Source of the DNA: JBNKZU01 sp050301795
Lineage (GTDB): Bacteria > Pseudomonadota > Gammaproteobacteria > Thiohalomonadales > Thiohalomonadaceae
DNA length: 56,679 nt
Direction: 5' to 3'
Assembly (NCBI GenBank): GCA_050301795.1
Contig: JBNKZU010000047.1
Location: 1 to 56,679 of the forward strand
Every line of letters begins with the position of its first letter. Positions within the stretch are counted from its first letter, which is position 1. The position numbers and the translations under genes were made by a program. The notes beneath the pieces were generated by a model that was not told the origin of the DNA, did not search any database, and worked only from the letters and a program-made list of their open reading frames with translations. This document shows, one piece after another, positions 8,775 to 18,361 of this stretch.

Positions 8775-9347
8775 ATGGCTCAGGCACGGAAGGTTGGAAA
8801 AAAGGCGGTACCTCGTCGTACTGCCAAGAAACAAAAACACCTGCCCGGTTGGGCATGGATGCTGATTGGTCTTTTGGTAGGTGCGATCTTCACCGTCACG
8901 ATTTTTATGTTCCAAAACAGTAAAGAGATTCCTGTCGCGCCTGCGCCCAAAAAAGAGCCCGCGATTAAGATCGAGAAGAAGGCACCGGTAAAAACCGAGA
9001 CAGAAAAGGATAAGAAAAGCCTGCTGAACTTCGATTTTTATCACATCCTTCCAGAAATGGAGGTGATGATTCCTGAGTCTGAACTAGAGTATGAGCAGGT
9101 TCAACAGAAGGTGCACTACATCCTTCAGGTGGGATCGTTTAAAACCCGTAAGGACGCAGAGGGGCGTCTAACTGAACTACTGTTGTTAAACTTTGAACCA
9201 ACCATTCAAACTGTAACAATCGACGGTGACAATACCTGGCACCGCGTTCGTATTGGCCCCTTTAGTAATCATTTAGCATTAGATAAGGCTCGTCGCCTGC
9301 TTCAGGATAATGATATCGCACATATTGTGTTAAAAGAGAGAGAGTAG
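8775..9347 (+). CDS. SPOR-domain membrane protein (FtsN-like)
   Basis: A 190-residue bitopic inner-membrane protein. A basic cytoplasmic tail (residues 1-23) precedes one transmembrane helix (about 25-46), then a lysine/proline-rich periplasmic linker, then a C-terminal SPOR domain (about 112-190, YILQVGSFKTRKDAE...WHRVRIGPF) that binds denuded septal glycan. SPOR proteins of this layout downstream of argS are often annotated as FtsN-like division proteins. No FtsN catalytic-activator segment can be identified by eye, so I do not give it the ftsN name. Confidence 0.85.
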   Translation: MAQARKVGKKAVPRRTAKKQKHLPGWAWMLIGLLVGAIFTVTIFMFQNSKEIPVAPAPKKEPAIKIEKKAPVKTETEKDKKSLLNFDFYHILPEMEVMIPESELEYEQVQQKVHYILQVGSFKTRKDAEGRLTELLLLNFEPTIQTVTIDGDNTWHRVRIGPFSNHLALDKARRLLQDNDIAHIVLKERE

Positions 9348-9358
9348 TCACCGGACAA

Positions 9359-10045
9359 ATGCTCTATCTCCTTCTACTGCTCCTGCTACTCACCCTCTTC
9401 TTCGGCCCACAATTATGGCTAAAACTCACCATGAAGCAGTACGCTACACCTCGGGACGATATTCCGGGAACGGGGGGAGAACTTGCTCTACACCTTATAA
9501 ATCACCTTGGGTTAGAGGGTGTCGGTGTTGAGCAGACAGATAAGGGTGATCACTACAACCCTCAAACAAAGATGGTGGCTTTAGGTCATCAGACCTTTAA
9601 CCAAAAAAGTATTGCCTCCGTTGCCATTGCCGCACATGAGATTGGGCATGCCATCCAACACGCATTAGATGAACCGGGACTGCGCTGGAGAACCCGACTG
9701 GCAATATTTGCCTTTTATGCTGAAAAAAGCGGTGCCGCCATTATGATGTTTATCCCGATAATCACTGCAATCTCCCATGCACCGGTGATCGCCTATCTTT
9801 CATTTATTATCGGATTTCTGGTTCTGGCCTCATCTGCGTTGGTTCATTTAATCACCTTTCCAGTCGAGTGGGATGCAAGCTTTCACAAGGCCTATCCTAT
9901 CCTCGTTGAAGGGGGCTATATCAAACCCGCTGATCATAAAACCGTTAAGAAGATACTGTTTGCTGCCGCGATGACCTATGTCGCCGCATCATTGGCAAGC
10001 CTTTTAAATGTCTGGCGCTGGTTTAAGATTCTAAAGCCTCGCTAG
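9359..10045 (+). CDS. Membrane zinc metallopeptidase (YugP family)
   Basis: A 228-residue integral membrane protein with an N-terminal membrane helix, an HEIGH zinc motif (AAHEIGHAIQHALDE, about residue 95) and three further hydrophobic segments. This matches the neutral zinc metallopeptidase family exemplified by YugP. The physiological substrate is unknown. It follows the SPOR gene by 11 bases and is likely in the argS transcript. Confidence 0.85.
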   Translation: MLYLLLLLLLLTLFFGPQLWLKLTMKQYATPRDDIPGTGGELALHLINHLGLEGVGVEQTDKGDHYNPQTKMVALGHQTFNQKSIASVAIAAHEIGHAIQHALDEPGLRWRTRLAIFAFYAEKSGAAIMMFIPIITAISHAPVIAYLSFIIGFLVLASSALVHLITFPVEWDASFHKAYPILVEGGYIKPADHKTVKKILFAAAMTYVAASLASLLNVWRWFKILKPR

Positions 10046-10106
10046 CGGTGGAAATGAGAACCTGTTTAATCTAGTATTCACTCATACTGCCATTCTGGAT
10101 TTTTCA

Positions 10107-11165
10107 ATGCATTTACTGACAAGATCTATCCACACACTGTTATTACTGCTGGTTATCTCGTTTTCAAACCCTACACTTGCCGCCCCTGATGGTAAGAAGC
10201 TTTTCCTTCAGTATTGCAGTGCCTGTCATGGTCTTGATGGACATGGCGGTGTCGGAGTACCTCTGGCTCTGGAGAGCTTTCTACGCAGTGTTGATGATCA
10301 GTTCCTCTTCAATTCAATTCGAATCGGCAGACCTGGTCGGGTTATGCCGACCTTTAATGGATTAAGTGACGCACAAATAAATGCCATTATTCATCATATT
10401 CGTAGTTGGGCGCCCGACTCTAAACAAAACCCAGCCTATCAATCCATAGGAAAGGTCAATGGTGACGCAAAACATGGCGCGCTACTCTTTAAGCTAAACT
10501 GTGCAAAATGCCATGGTGAAAACGGTGAAGGAGGACATGGGACGGGGGTTACCTTCTCACGTCCGCGCGATCTGGAGATTATGGCGCCAGCGTTGAATAA
10601 CATCGGCTTTTTAAAGTCGGCCAGCGATCAGATCATAAAGGTTTCGATACTGCATGGCCGTGAAGGTACACCCATGCCGGCTTTTGCAACCAAACTTAAG
10701 CCTCAACAGATTGACGACATTGTTGCTTTTATTCGTGGTTTCGAAAAAGGAATCAAAATCTGGAAACCTAAAACGGTTGATGAACCGATAATTGAGATGG
10801 AGTCATCCTACTCATTTGAAGACACCATAAAGAATGTCCAGCGCGCCGCGAAAGGTGTCAATTTCAGGATTATCCGATTACAGAATTTTGAAGAGGGTCT
10901 CTTTCCGCTGGATGAACAGAACCCCAAACAGGTGATGGTCTACTTCTGCAACTTTAAGTTTGTTAATAAAGCGATAAATATCGATCCGCGTGTCGGACTG
11001 TTTATGCCATGCCGGATTACTGTCGTCGAAGAAGATGGTGTTGTAAAACTCAGAGCCATTAACCCTGAGTTTTTAAGCCGTGTCTACAACAATGATGAAC
11101 TGGATAGTGCTTGTGAAGAGCTCAGCTCTATCTACTACTCAATCATGGAGGAGGCAACGCTATGA
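10107..11165 (+). CDS. Periplasmic di-c-type cytochrome fused to DUF302
   Basis: A 352-residue exported protein. A signal peptide (residues 1-25) is followed by two class I cytochrome c domains, each with a CxxCH haem site (CSACH at 37-41, CAKCH at about 132-136) and a downstream methionine ligand candidate (GRVMPTFNG; GTPMPAF). The last 120 residues form a DUF302 domain (SYSFEDTIKNVQRAAK through LFMPCRITVVEEDG). DUF302 proteins are alpha-beta domains of unknown function often found near electron-transfer genes. The fusion suggests a periplasmic redox role, which is inference. It overlaps the next DUF302 gene by 4 bases. Confidence 0.85.
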   Translation: MHLLTRSIHTLLLLLVISFSNPTLAAPDGKKLFLQYCSACHGLDGHGGVGVPLALESFLRSVDDQFLFNSIRIGRPGRVMPTFNGLSDAQINAIIHHIRSWAPDSKQNPAYQSIGKVNGDAKHGALLFKLNCAKCHGENGEGGHGTGVTFSRPRDLEIMAPALNNIGFLKSASDQIIKVSILHGREGTPMPAFATKLKPQQIDDIVAFIRGFEKGIKIWKPKTVDEPIIEMESSYSFEDTIKNVQRAAKGVNFRIIRLQNFEEGLFPLDEQNPKQVMVYFCNFKFVNKAINIDPRVGLFMPCRITVVEEDGVVKLRAINPEFLSRVYNNDELDSACEELSSIYYSIMEEATL

Positions 11166-11608
11166 GAACACTACTGGCGATTTTTATGCTGTTGCTCTCA
11201 TCTTCTGTGTCGGCAGAGCAGTTAATTATGGCGCGTTTATCACAATCCTTTCCAGAAGCAATGCTCGCTCTTCAGGAGACAATCCGAGAACATGGGTATA
11301 CCGTATCCCGGATACAACGCGTTGATATCGGGTTGACCACCAGTGGATATCACACCGATAAATATCGTATCGTCTTTTTTGCAAAGCCGAATGAGATACG
11401 TGATCTTGTTAAAAAGCATCCCCAAATCATGCCTTACCTCCCGCTCAAGATTAATATTTTTGCCGAGCAGGAGGAGACACTAATCAATACGATTGATCCA
11501 ACCGAACTCCGTGTTCTGGTACCAAGCCGCGAGTTTAGTGATCAAACTTTGCGATGGAAAAACGATATCCTCTCAATGATTGACGATATCCGCCGCTCAT
11601 CCGAGTAG
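11162..11608 (+). CDS. Secreted DUF302 protein
   Basis: A 148-residue protein with a signal peptide (MRTLLAIFMLLLSSSVSAEQ) and a single DUF302 domain (SFPEAMLALQETIREHGY, then YRIVFFAKP and MPYLPLKINIFAE). Its ATG overlaps the stop of the cytochrome-DUF302 gene, so the two are translationally coupled and probably act together in the periplasm. Unlike its partner it has no haem site and lacks the cysteine of the partner's MPCRI segment. Confidence 0.8.
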   Translation: MRTLLAIFMLLLSSSVSAEQLIMARLSQSFPEAMLALQETIREHGYTVSRIQRVDIGLTTSGYHTDKYRIVFFAKPNEIRDLVKKHPQIMPYLPLKINIFAEQEETLINTIDPTELRVLVPSREFSDQTLRWKNDILSMIDDIRRSSE

Positions 11609-11673
11609 CAATGCTGGAGTCAGTGCCGTAATTGCAGTAGTCTCTAAACTGACACAATAAACGGTAAGGTGAT

Positions 11674-13113
11674 ATGGGTAAGGAGACGATTCTTTGGTAC
11701 GACTACGAAACCACAGGCACAGATCCGAAGCGTGATCGGGTTGTTCAGTTTGCTGGAATCAGAACCGATCATGATCTTAATATCATCGACGAACCTCTAA
11801 ACTGGTTTGCGAAGCTGGCAGATGACATTATCCCAAACCCGTATGCCACGCTTGTCACAGGAATCACACCGCAACAGTGCCAACAAAACGGAATTGTTGA
11901 AGCGGAGTTCTTCGCAAAGATCCATCAACAGATGTCACAAGCCAATACCTGTACTGTCGGTTACAACACTATACGCTTTGATGATGAGTTTACCCGGTAT
12001 GGTCTCTACCGAAACTTCTTCGATCCCTACACCCGCGAATGGCAGCGAGGAAACTCTCGCTGGGATATTCTTGATCTCGTTCGTGCAACCCACGACTTAA
12101 GACCCGGCGGCATCAACTGGCCAAGCTATGAGACTGGCCGCCCCTGTTTTAAACTCGAAGAGTTGGCAAAAGCCAACAACCTCGGCCATGAGCAGGCTCA
12201 TGATGCGCTCTCTGATGTCTATGCCACGATCGCAATGGCACAGTTGATTCGTCAGAAGCAACCAAAGCTGTTCGATTTCTTTTTTAATCTACGCCGAAAG
12301 CAGGCTGTTCTTCAGCAAATTGATCTAAAAAACAAAACACCGTTTGTGCATACCTCTCGTATGTTTTGTCGTGATGAAGGTTGCACCTCCATCATGATGC
12401 CGCTGGCCATGCACCCGAAGAATCGCAATAGCGTTATTGCTTATGATCTCCGCATTGATCCAACACAGCTATTAACAATGAACGCTGAGCAGATCAAAGA
12501 GCGTCTCTATACCAAATGGGAAGAGCTTGGAGAAGATGAGACCCCTATGGCGATCAAACAGGTTCATGTCAATAAATCACCAATGATTGCACCGTTGTCT
12601 GTATTGGATGATGCCGCTGCAAAACGTCTAAATATCGATATACCACAATGTATGCAGCATATTGATCGTCTAAAGCAGGCAATGAATCTTGAGAAGACCT
12701 TAAATAAGGTGTTTGAGAGTTCTGGATATACATCTGAAGACCAGGATCCAGATCATGCACTTTATGGTGGATTCTTTAATGAATCTGACAAACACAGAAT
12801 TGCCGAGGTACAACAGAGCAAGCCTCAGGAGCTACAACATCTGCAATGGAATTTCAGTGACGAACGGCTAGATACCCTTCTATTCCGATATAAGGCCAGA
12901 AACTATCCTGAAACACTGAATGATCTGGAAAAGCTACGCTGGCAATTATTTAAAAAAGAGCGGCTGGTTGAGGGACGAGACGAGGTACTTACCTTTGAGC
13001 AATTCTTTACCATGGTCGAAGAGCTACGAGTTGAGCATCAAGAAGATCAGGATAAACTCACTATTCTTGATCATCTTGAGAACTACGTAACAGCATTACA
13101 AGATTCACTTTAA
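11674..13113 (+). CDS. sbcB: Exodeoxyribonuclease I
   Basis: A single-strand 3'-5' exonuclease used in mismatch repair and recombination. The 479-residue length is typical. The DEDD exonuclease site is visible: WYDYETTGTDP (motif I), VGYNTIRFDDEF (motif II) and EQAHDALSDVYATIAMA (motif III). The C-terminal SH3-like and helical domains follow. A good ribosome-binding site (TAAGGTGAT) precedes the ATG. Confidence 0.96.
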   Translation: MGKETILWYDYETTGTDPKRDRVVQFAGIRTDHDLNIIDEPLNWFAKLADDIIPNPYATLVTGITPQQCQQNGIVEAEFFAKIHQQMSQANTCTVGYNTIRFDDEFTRYGLYRNFFDPYTREWQRGNSRWDILDLVRATHDLRPGGINWPSYETGRPCFKLEELAKANNLGHEQAHDALSDVYATIAMAQLIRQKQPKLFDFFFNLRRKQAVLQQIDLKNKTPFVHTSRMFCRDEGCTSIMMPLAMHPKNRNSVIAYDLRIDPTQLLTMNAEQIKERLYTKWEELGEDETPMAIKQVHVNKSPMIAPLSVLDDAAAKRLNIDIPQCMQHIDRLKQAMNLEKTLNKVFESSGYTSEDQDPDHALYGGFFNESDKHRIAEVQQSKPQELQHLQWNFSDERLDTLLFRYKARNYPETLNDLEKLRWQLFKKERLVEGRDEVLTFEQFFTMVEELRVEHQEDQDKLTILDHLENYVTALQDSL

Positions 13114-13135
13114 TCACTAGCGACTCTAAGGATTT

Positions 13136-13297
13136 CTACTTCTCCATACTTTGGCGCTTCTTTTCACGTTCAATCCGTTGTTCATCTTTATGTGCCTCTA
13201 TCCGTTTTTGTCTTAACTCTAAAAACTTCAGTGCTTGAACAGCAGTGATAACCGTGCCGATAAGAAATGCAATAATTAGTAGAACGATTTTCATCAT
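13136..13297 (-). CDS. Small single-pass membrane protein
   Basis: A 53-residue reading frame beginning MMKIVLLIIAFLIGTVITA, one hydrophobic helix, followed by a highly charged tail (ELRQKRIEAHKDEQRIEREKK) likely to form a cytoplasmic helix or coiled coil. Start and stop lie wholly between sbcB and the HD-GYP gene. No strong ribosome-binding site is seen. The clean helix-plus-charged-tail pattern makes a real small protein likely, though no family is recognised. Confidence 0.5.
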   Translation of the reverse strand: MMKIVLLIIAFLIGTVITAVQALKFLELRQKRIEAHKDEQRIEREKKRQSMEK

Positions 13298-13566
13298 GAA
13301 AAGCTCAATGAGAACAAAAGACGATTATAGCGTAGTTTTTTTTTAATAAGATCCTACACTTAGGAATCAGGGAACGTCTGAACACGTCATCTACCGCACC
13401 ATCTGCCCTTGTGACGGCGGTATTCGTGTATCCCGATACATTTTGTAACATTGAAAAGGCAATCCATAAACCAGTTAAGATGAAACACCGGATTGGCTTC
13501 GAATATTCAGACATGTCATGGATCACAATAAACAATTGGTGCTAAGTAGAAAAAACGGATGTTTCA

Positions 13567-15942
13567 ATGACCAGATTAGAGCTTATCCAGAATAAACTTT
13601 CCGGCATTGTTTTGATAATGTTGGCGGCAATGCTTACCATTTCTGGTAGTGGAATTGTCATTCTATACGATACTTATATCTCTCAAACCACAACCCGGCT
13701 TATTGATACGGCGAAAAGCAATACCCGTATGATTGAGTCGATCATATATCATGAAACAAAAGACCACCCTTCTGACGCCTTTTCAGTTGTTTTAAAACAG
13801 ATCACAACCGCACATGAATTATTTAGTTTTGGATCAACAGGTGAGTTTACTCTCGCGATAAAAGATGGCGATCAAATCAAATTCCTTATTAAAAATCGAC
13901 TTTCAGACCGAAATATCCCAGCACCGATTCACTGGAGTAATACTGACAAAGCTGAGCCGATGAGAAGGGCACTCTCTGGACAATCAGGATGGATTATTGG
14001 GCCTGATTACCGAGGGGTCGATGTTATGGCCGCTTATGAACCCGTAGAGCATCTCAATATGGGGCTTGTTGTAAAAATTGATATGACTGAGATCCAGGCG
14101 CCATTTATTAAAGCGGGTGTGATCATTCTCATCCTAACGCTTCTTTTGAGCATTGGTGCCTTCTTTATCTTTCATCGAATCAGTAATCAGATTTATGATC
14201 AATTCGAGGATAGTACACAACAGTTTATCCGTTTAGCTTCTAAATCAACGGATACTATCTATCGGATGTCTATACCCAATGGTATCTATGAATATGTGAG
14301 TCCATCTTGTAACAATATTTTTGAGTCATCTCCCGAGGAGTTTTATCGAAATCCATTGTTGATTCAGGAGTTAATGCATCCCGACTGGAGTGATTACTTC
14401 CATCTGCAATGGAAAAATTTGGTCGCCGGCAAGATGCCGGATACCTACGATTATCGGATTATCACTCCATCCGGAAAATCTAAATGGATTCATCAAAACA
14501 ACGTCTTGGTTAAAAATACATCGGGAGAGCCTATCGCCATTGAAGGAATTGTCTCTGATGTCACTGAGCAAAAAGAGCACCTGAACCATATCAATCAAGA
14601 GAAGAAAAAGGCACAACGCTATCTTGATATTGTCGGATCGATGATCGTCGCTCTAGATAATCAGGGATGCATAACGCTTTTTAACCAAAAAACATCACAG
14701 GTTCTGGGATATTCAGTAAAAGAGGCGGATGGACTGAATTGGTTTGATAACTTTATTCCAGAAAAGAGCGTTGATGAGATAAAAGAGGTCTTTAATCAAT
14801 TAATATCCGGTAAATTACAGGGCGTTGAATTTCATGAAAACACTGTTCTTACAAAGGATGGCCAAGAGCGTATCATTGCATGGCATAACAGTATCTTGTA
14901 CGACAAAGGCGGCACCATCTCAGGGATATTAAGCTCAGGTGAAGACATTACAGATAAAAAGAAGATAGAAACAGAGCTACTGCTTAAAAACCTCGCCTTT
15001 GAAAACTCAATCAATGCCATCTGTATCTCTGACAAGAATTTGATCATTACTCATATTAATGAGGCCTTAGTATCTACATGGCATTTCGATACTATTGATA
15101 ATGCAATCGGAATTAAGATTAGTGCCTTAATAAAAGATAAAGAGGAGTCTGATCATATCATTCATGCGCTTAATACCTTTGGGATGTGGGAAGGTGAGTT
15201 CATAGCACTCAGACAGGATGGAACCACCTTTAATGCCTACGCTCTTGCAACAACAATCTCTAACAACTCAGGAAAAATTATCGGATATCAATCTTCAATG
15301 ATCGATATCACAGAGCGCAAAACCTATGAAAAACAGCTTAAGCACAGCGAATCGATCCTAAAGGAGAGTTTGACAGGAACCATTTCTTCCGTTGCTAAAG
15401 CCATTGAGATCAGAGACCCTTATACCGCAGGCCATCAACAGCGTGTAGCTCAACTCTCAGACGCGATTGCATCAGAAATGAATCTGACACCTTCTCAGAT
15501 TGAGGGTGTGAGACTCGGTGCCATTATTCATGATATCGGTAAAATTAAGCTTCCCGCTGAGATTCTTAGTAAGCCGGGTAGACTTACTGAACTGGAGTAT
15601 AACCTCATCAAAGGGCATACCGATGCAGGGCATGAGATCCTAAGTAGTGTCGAATTCCTGTGGCCAATTGCAAATATTGCATACCAGCACCATGAACGAT
15701 TGAATGGATCAGGTTATCCGCAAGGATTAAAGAGTGACGAAATCTGTATTGAAGCAAAGATTGTCGCCGTTGCTGATGTTGTTGAGGCCATTAGTAGCGA
15801 TCGACCTTATCGTCCCGGGTTAGGAATCGATACCGCACTCGAAGAGATTGAGAAGAATATGGGTATTCTATACGACGAAACCGCCTCTAAGACCTGCTTA
15901 AAACTGTTTAGAGAAAAAGGCTTTACCTTTACTCCAGTTTAA
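13567..15942 (+). CDS. Membrane PAS/HD-GYP sensor, predicted cyclic-di-GMP phosphodiesterase
   Basis: A 791-residue sensor. Two transmembrane helices (about 13-37 and 180-206) bracket a periplasmic CACHE-like sensing region. Three PAS domains follow (about 225-340, 350-470, 475-590), then an HD-GYP domain. HD-GYP marks are IIHDIGKIKLP (about residue 653), a histidine in KGHTDAGHEIL and YQHHERLNGSGYPQG (about 706). The metal ligands are present, so hydrolysis of cyclic-di-GMP is expected. It is monocistronic; its stop overlaps the convergent small gene by 4 bases. Confidence 0.9.
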   Translation: MTRLELIQNKLSGIVLIMLAAMLTISGSGIVILYDTYISQTTTRLIDTAKSNTRMIESIIYHETKDHPSDAFSVVLKQITTAHELFSFGSTGEFTLAIKDGDQIKFLIKNRLSDRNIPAPIHWSNTDKAEPMRRALSGQSGWIIGPDYRGVDVMAAYEPVEHLNMGLVVKIDMTEIQAPFIKAGVIILILTLLLSIGAFFIFHRISNQIYDQFEDSTQQFIRLASKSTDTIYRMSIPNGIYEYVSPSCNNIFESSPEEFYRNPLLIQELMHPDWSDYFHLQWKNLVAGKMPDTYDYRIITPSGKSKWIHQNNVLVKNTSGEPIAIEGIVSDVTEQKEHLNHINQEKKKAQRYLDIVGSMIVALDNQGCITLFNQKTSQVLGYSVKEADGLNWFDNFIPEKSVDEIKEVFNQLISGKLQGVEFHENTVLTKDGQERIIAWHNSILYDKGGTISGILSSGEDITDKKKIETELLLKNLAFENSINAICISDKNLIITHINEALVSTWHFDTIDNAIGIKISALIKDKEESDHIIHALNTFGMWEGEFIALRQDGTTFNAYALATTISNNSGKIIGYQSSMIDITERKTYEKQLKHSESILKESLTGTISSVAKAIEIRDPYTAGHQQRVAQLSDAIASEMNLTPSQIEGVRLGAIIHDIGKIKLPAEILSKPGRLTELEYNLIKGHTDAGHEILSSVEFLWPIANIAYQHHERLNGSGYPQGLKSDEICIEAKIVAVADVVEAISSDRPYRPGLGIDTALEEIEKNMGILYDETASKTCLKLFREKGFTFTPV

Positions 15943-16208
15943 TCCGGTGATAATTGCTTAGTGAGCATTTGAACGATCTGGTTAAATGTTAATTCGATCT
16001 GTTCTGTTTCATGTTGGCGAATCATCATTCCAAGATCTACCAGCAGTGACGAGATCTCAACATCTTTTAGCTCAACATTCACATAGTCTCTCAGTGCAAC
16101 TCGCGCATCATCAAACGCCATTGCGTTGGTTAATGACGGTTGTTCTAAAAAAACTGTTCCCGCTTTAACAAATTGATCAACAGATAAGTTGTTTTTCAGT
16201 AACGACAT
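15939..16208 (-). CDS. Hypothetical 89-residue helical protein
   Basis: No recognised family. The protein is predicted helical, with no signal peptide or membrane segment (MSLLKNNLSVDQFVKAG...IVQMLTKQLSPD). The ATG at 16208 has AAGGA seven bases upstream; a GTG directly before it (16211) is possible. It is convergent with the HD-GYP gene. The 180-base gap to the next gene shows nothing notable. Confidence 0.6.
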   Translation of the reverse strand: MSLLKNNLSVDQFVKAGTVFLEQPSLTNAMAFDDARVALRDYVNVELKDVEISSLLVDLGMMIRQHETEQIELTFNQIVQMLTKQLSPD

Positions 16209-16392
16209 CACCCATTCCTTTAAGCTGTGTTCAGTTAATCGTTGTTACACCCTATGTGATATTTAATCGGGGCATTTCAAGTCTATCACTCTTTATGAAT
16301 TGACCACAGATTACAATCTATCGCTTTGTGTAACCATTGAAAAAACCATGATATCCCTTCATTCCCTATCCAATACCAAGAAGTGTTGGGGG

Positions 16393-17337
16393 CTATAAAA
16401 AAGAGGTGATTCGAGACTCCAGCCAGTAGTGCGGTTTAAATGGATTATTGCCACCAATAAATCCAACATGGCCACCCTTATCGCTTAACTCCAGCAAAAC
16501 GGTGTTAGATAAGTCATCCTCTGTTGGTATGGCATTCTCAGACATAAAGGGGTCGTCTTTAGAATGAATAATTAATGTCGGTGTTTTATTTGATTTTAAA
16601 AACTGTTTACAGCTACAACGACTATAGTAGTCATCGACACTATCAAAACCATTGAGTGGTGCGGTGATCTGATCATCAAACAATCGAAAGGTATTCAGTT
16701 TCATCACATCCACATCGAGTGGTGCCGATCGGTTTTTAAATTTATCGCGATATTTGTTCTGCAACAGTCTTACAAGATAGGATTGATAGATTCGTGACCA
16801 CCCTCTCTCTAATTTCAGCGCACAATCGTTGAGATCAAACGGAACTGAAACCGCAATTGCCGATTTAACCTTTTGTTGCTCGCCCTGCTCTCCTAACCAT
16901 TTCAACAACAGATTAGCGCCAAGCGAAAAACCAATCACCGCGTGGAGCTTAGCAGACGTTTTTGCAACCACATGGTCAATCACCGCATCAAGATCCTCCG
17001 TTCGTCCTGAGTGATAACTGGAGGGTTTAAGGTTATGTTTCAAACCACACCCTCGCATGTGCATAAATAGTGCACGGAATCCGCTACGATTGATCGCCTT
17101 CATCAACCCTTTGACGTAGTGAGAATCGATGCTGCCCTCAAGTCCATGAACAATCATCACGGCAGGCTTACCATCATCACCACTCCAAACCAGATCGATA
17201 AAATCACCATCGGGAAGTGTTACCTCTTCCCACTCCAATTCGATGGGTGCTTTTGGTCTAAACAGAACCGGAAAAATGGTTTGTAAATGAGCATTGGGTA
17301 GCCACCAGGCGGACTTAAATTGGCTTTTAACTATCAT
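16393..17337 (-). CDS. YheT-type alpha/beta hydrolase
   Basis: A 314-residue cytoplasmic hydrolase of the YheT/EMB8 group. It has the oxyanion region MIVHGLEGSIDSHYV, the nucleophile elbow GFSLGANLLLKWLGE, a catalytic aspartate in IHSKDDPFMS and a histidine in DKGGHVGFIGG. Substrates are unknown, presumably esters. The start at 17337 (MIVKSQFKS) overlaps the 3' end of rdgC by 11 bases. An upstream GTG (17346) or TTG (17358) is possible. Confidence 0.85.
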   Translation of the reverse strand: MIVKSQFKSAWWLPNAHLQTIFPVLFRPKAPIELEWEEVTLPDGDFIDLVWSGDDGKPAVMIVHGLEGSIDSHYVKGLMKAINRSGFRALFMHMRGCGLKHNLKPSSYHSGRTEDLDAVIDHVVAKTSAKLHAVIGFSLGANLLLKWLGEQGEQQKVKSAIAVSVPFDLNDCALKLERGWSRIYQSYLVRLLQNKYRDKFKNRSAPLDVDVMKLNTFRLFDDQITAPLNGFDSVDDYYSRCSCKQFLKSNKTPTLIIHSKDDPFMSENAIPTEDDLSNTVLLELSDKGGHVGFIGGNNPFKPHYWLESRITSFL

Positions 17338-18235
17338 CCTCGCCACCGAAGGCCTCAATCATTGCGGGTATAAACGCATTTAGCTCCAGCACCATTAGAG
17401 CAAACTGTGCATCAAAAAGAGCTAACTCATCATCACTATCCATCCGCTCCAACTCCTCACCAACGATATCTTCAAATTTGAGGCGTCGAATTGTGAAATC
17501 TTTATCGACTAAACAGCGTATTCGTTCATTCCAAAGCAGTGATAAGCGGGTAACCTGTTTACCGGCATCCAGGTGTGCCTGTAGTTCATCTGAGTAGAGA
17601 TCTTGTCGACGGCAACGCACAATGCCGCCATCCTCAGCACCATCTATTAATTCACATTCATCCTGTGGTTCAAATAGTCCCGATGATAGATCACGATTCA
17701 ACCAGCGAGTCATTACGATTGCAGGATTAACCTTAAGCTGTATCGGAACCAGCGATAGCCTCTCAATCGAGTGACGCAATTGTGAGATCAGCTCTTCTGC
17801 CTTTTTGGTACTTGCAGCGTCGACGACCAACAATTGTGCAGTCGGATCGATATAGGCGTAGGTAATGTTTGATTTCGTGAACGCCTTTGACATTAACTCA
17901 TGGATTACATCATCTTTAAGATCTTGTCGCTGTTTGCGTCCGACCGGACGAGCCTCGGCTATCTCTATCGCCTCAACGCGACGCTCAACCTCTTCGCGTA
18001 TTACTGCTGCTGGCAATACCTTCTCCTCCTTGCGAGCCGCAACCAAAAGCCGTCCACTTGCGGCATGTACCAGTTCACTGCTGCGTTTACCTAAAGGAGG
18101 AACCCACCCATAGGAGAAGTGCTCAAGTGCAGTACAATCTCTAAAGGCATCTAGTTGAAGATGTTCCTGAAGTGTTTGAGTACTGTATTCGAAGGGTGAT
18201 TTGAGACGGTAGATAAGAAGGTTTCTGAACCACAT
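17327..18235 (-). CDS. rdgC: Recombination-associated protein RdgC
   Basis: RdgC is a ring-forming, non-specific double-strand DNA-binding protein that restrains RecA. The 302-residue protein starts MWFRNLLIYRL, the family's conserved N-terminus; a start three residues upstream is possible. Other conserved stretches are FSYGWVPPLG, VLPAAVIREEVERRV and IDPTAQLLVVDAAS. It forms an operon with the YheT-type gene. Confidence 0.95.
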   Translation of the reverse strand: MWFRNLLIYRLKSPFEYSTQTLQEHLQLDAFRDCTALEHFSYGWVPPLGKRSSELVHAASGRLLVAARKEEKVLPAAVIREEVERRVEAIEIAEARPVGRKQRQDLKDDVIHELMSKAFTKSNITYAYIDPTAQLLVVDAASTKKAEELISQLRHSIERLSLVPIQLKVNPAIVMTRWLNRDLSSGLFEPQDECELIDGAEDGGIVRCRRQDLYSDELQAHLDAGKQVTRLSLLWNERIRCLVDKDFTIRRLKFEDIVGEELERMDSDDELALFDAQFALMVLELNAFIPAMIEAFGGEDDS

Positions 18236-18320
18236 AGATATCATTTAAATGCTGGTTTATCGAGGGTGCATTATTCACGATTTGGGGTGATCACACCAGC
18301 AGCATTCTTCAGGACATGGA

Positions 18321-18351
18321 TAAAATAAGAGCCTGTATAAATACAGGCTCT
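18321..18351 (-). terminator. Terminator of the outer-membrane protein gene
   Basis: A perfect 11-bp stem (AGAGCCTGTAT at 18328-18338, complement at 18341-18351) followed on the minus strand by TATTTTAT. It starts 10 bases after the stop of the beta-barrel gene. Confidence 0.8.
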
Positions 18352-18361
18352 GGATTATGAA

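Noticed and set aside
13305..13535. 76-codon minus-strand frame before the HD-GYP gene
   Set aside because: No ribosome-binding site, no family-like features, and it would occupy the promoter region of the HD-GYP gene.
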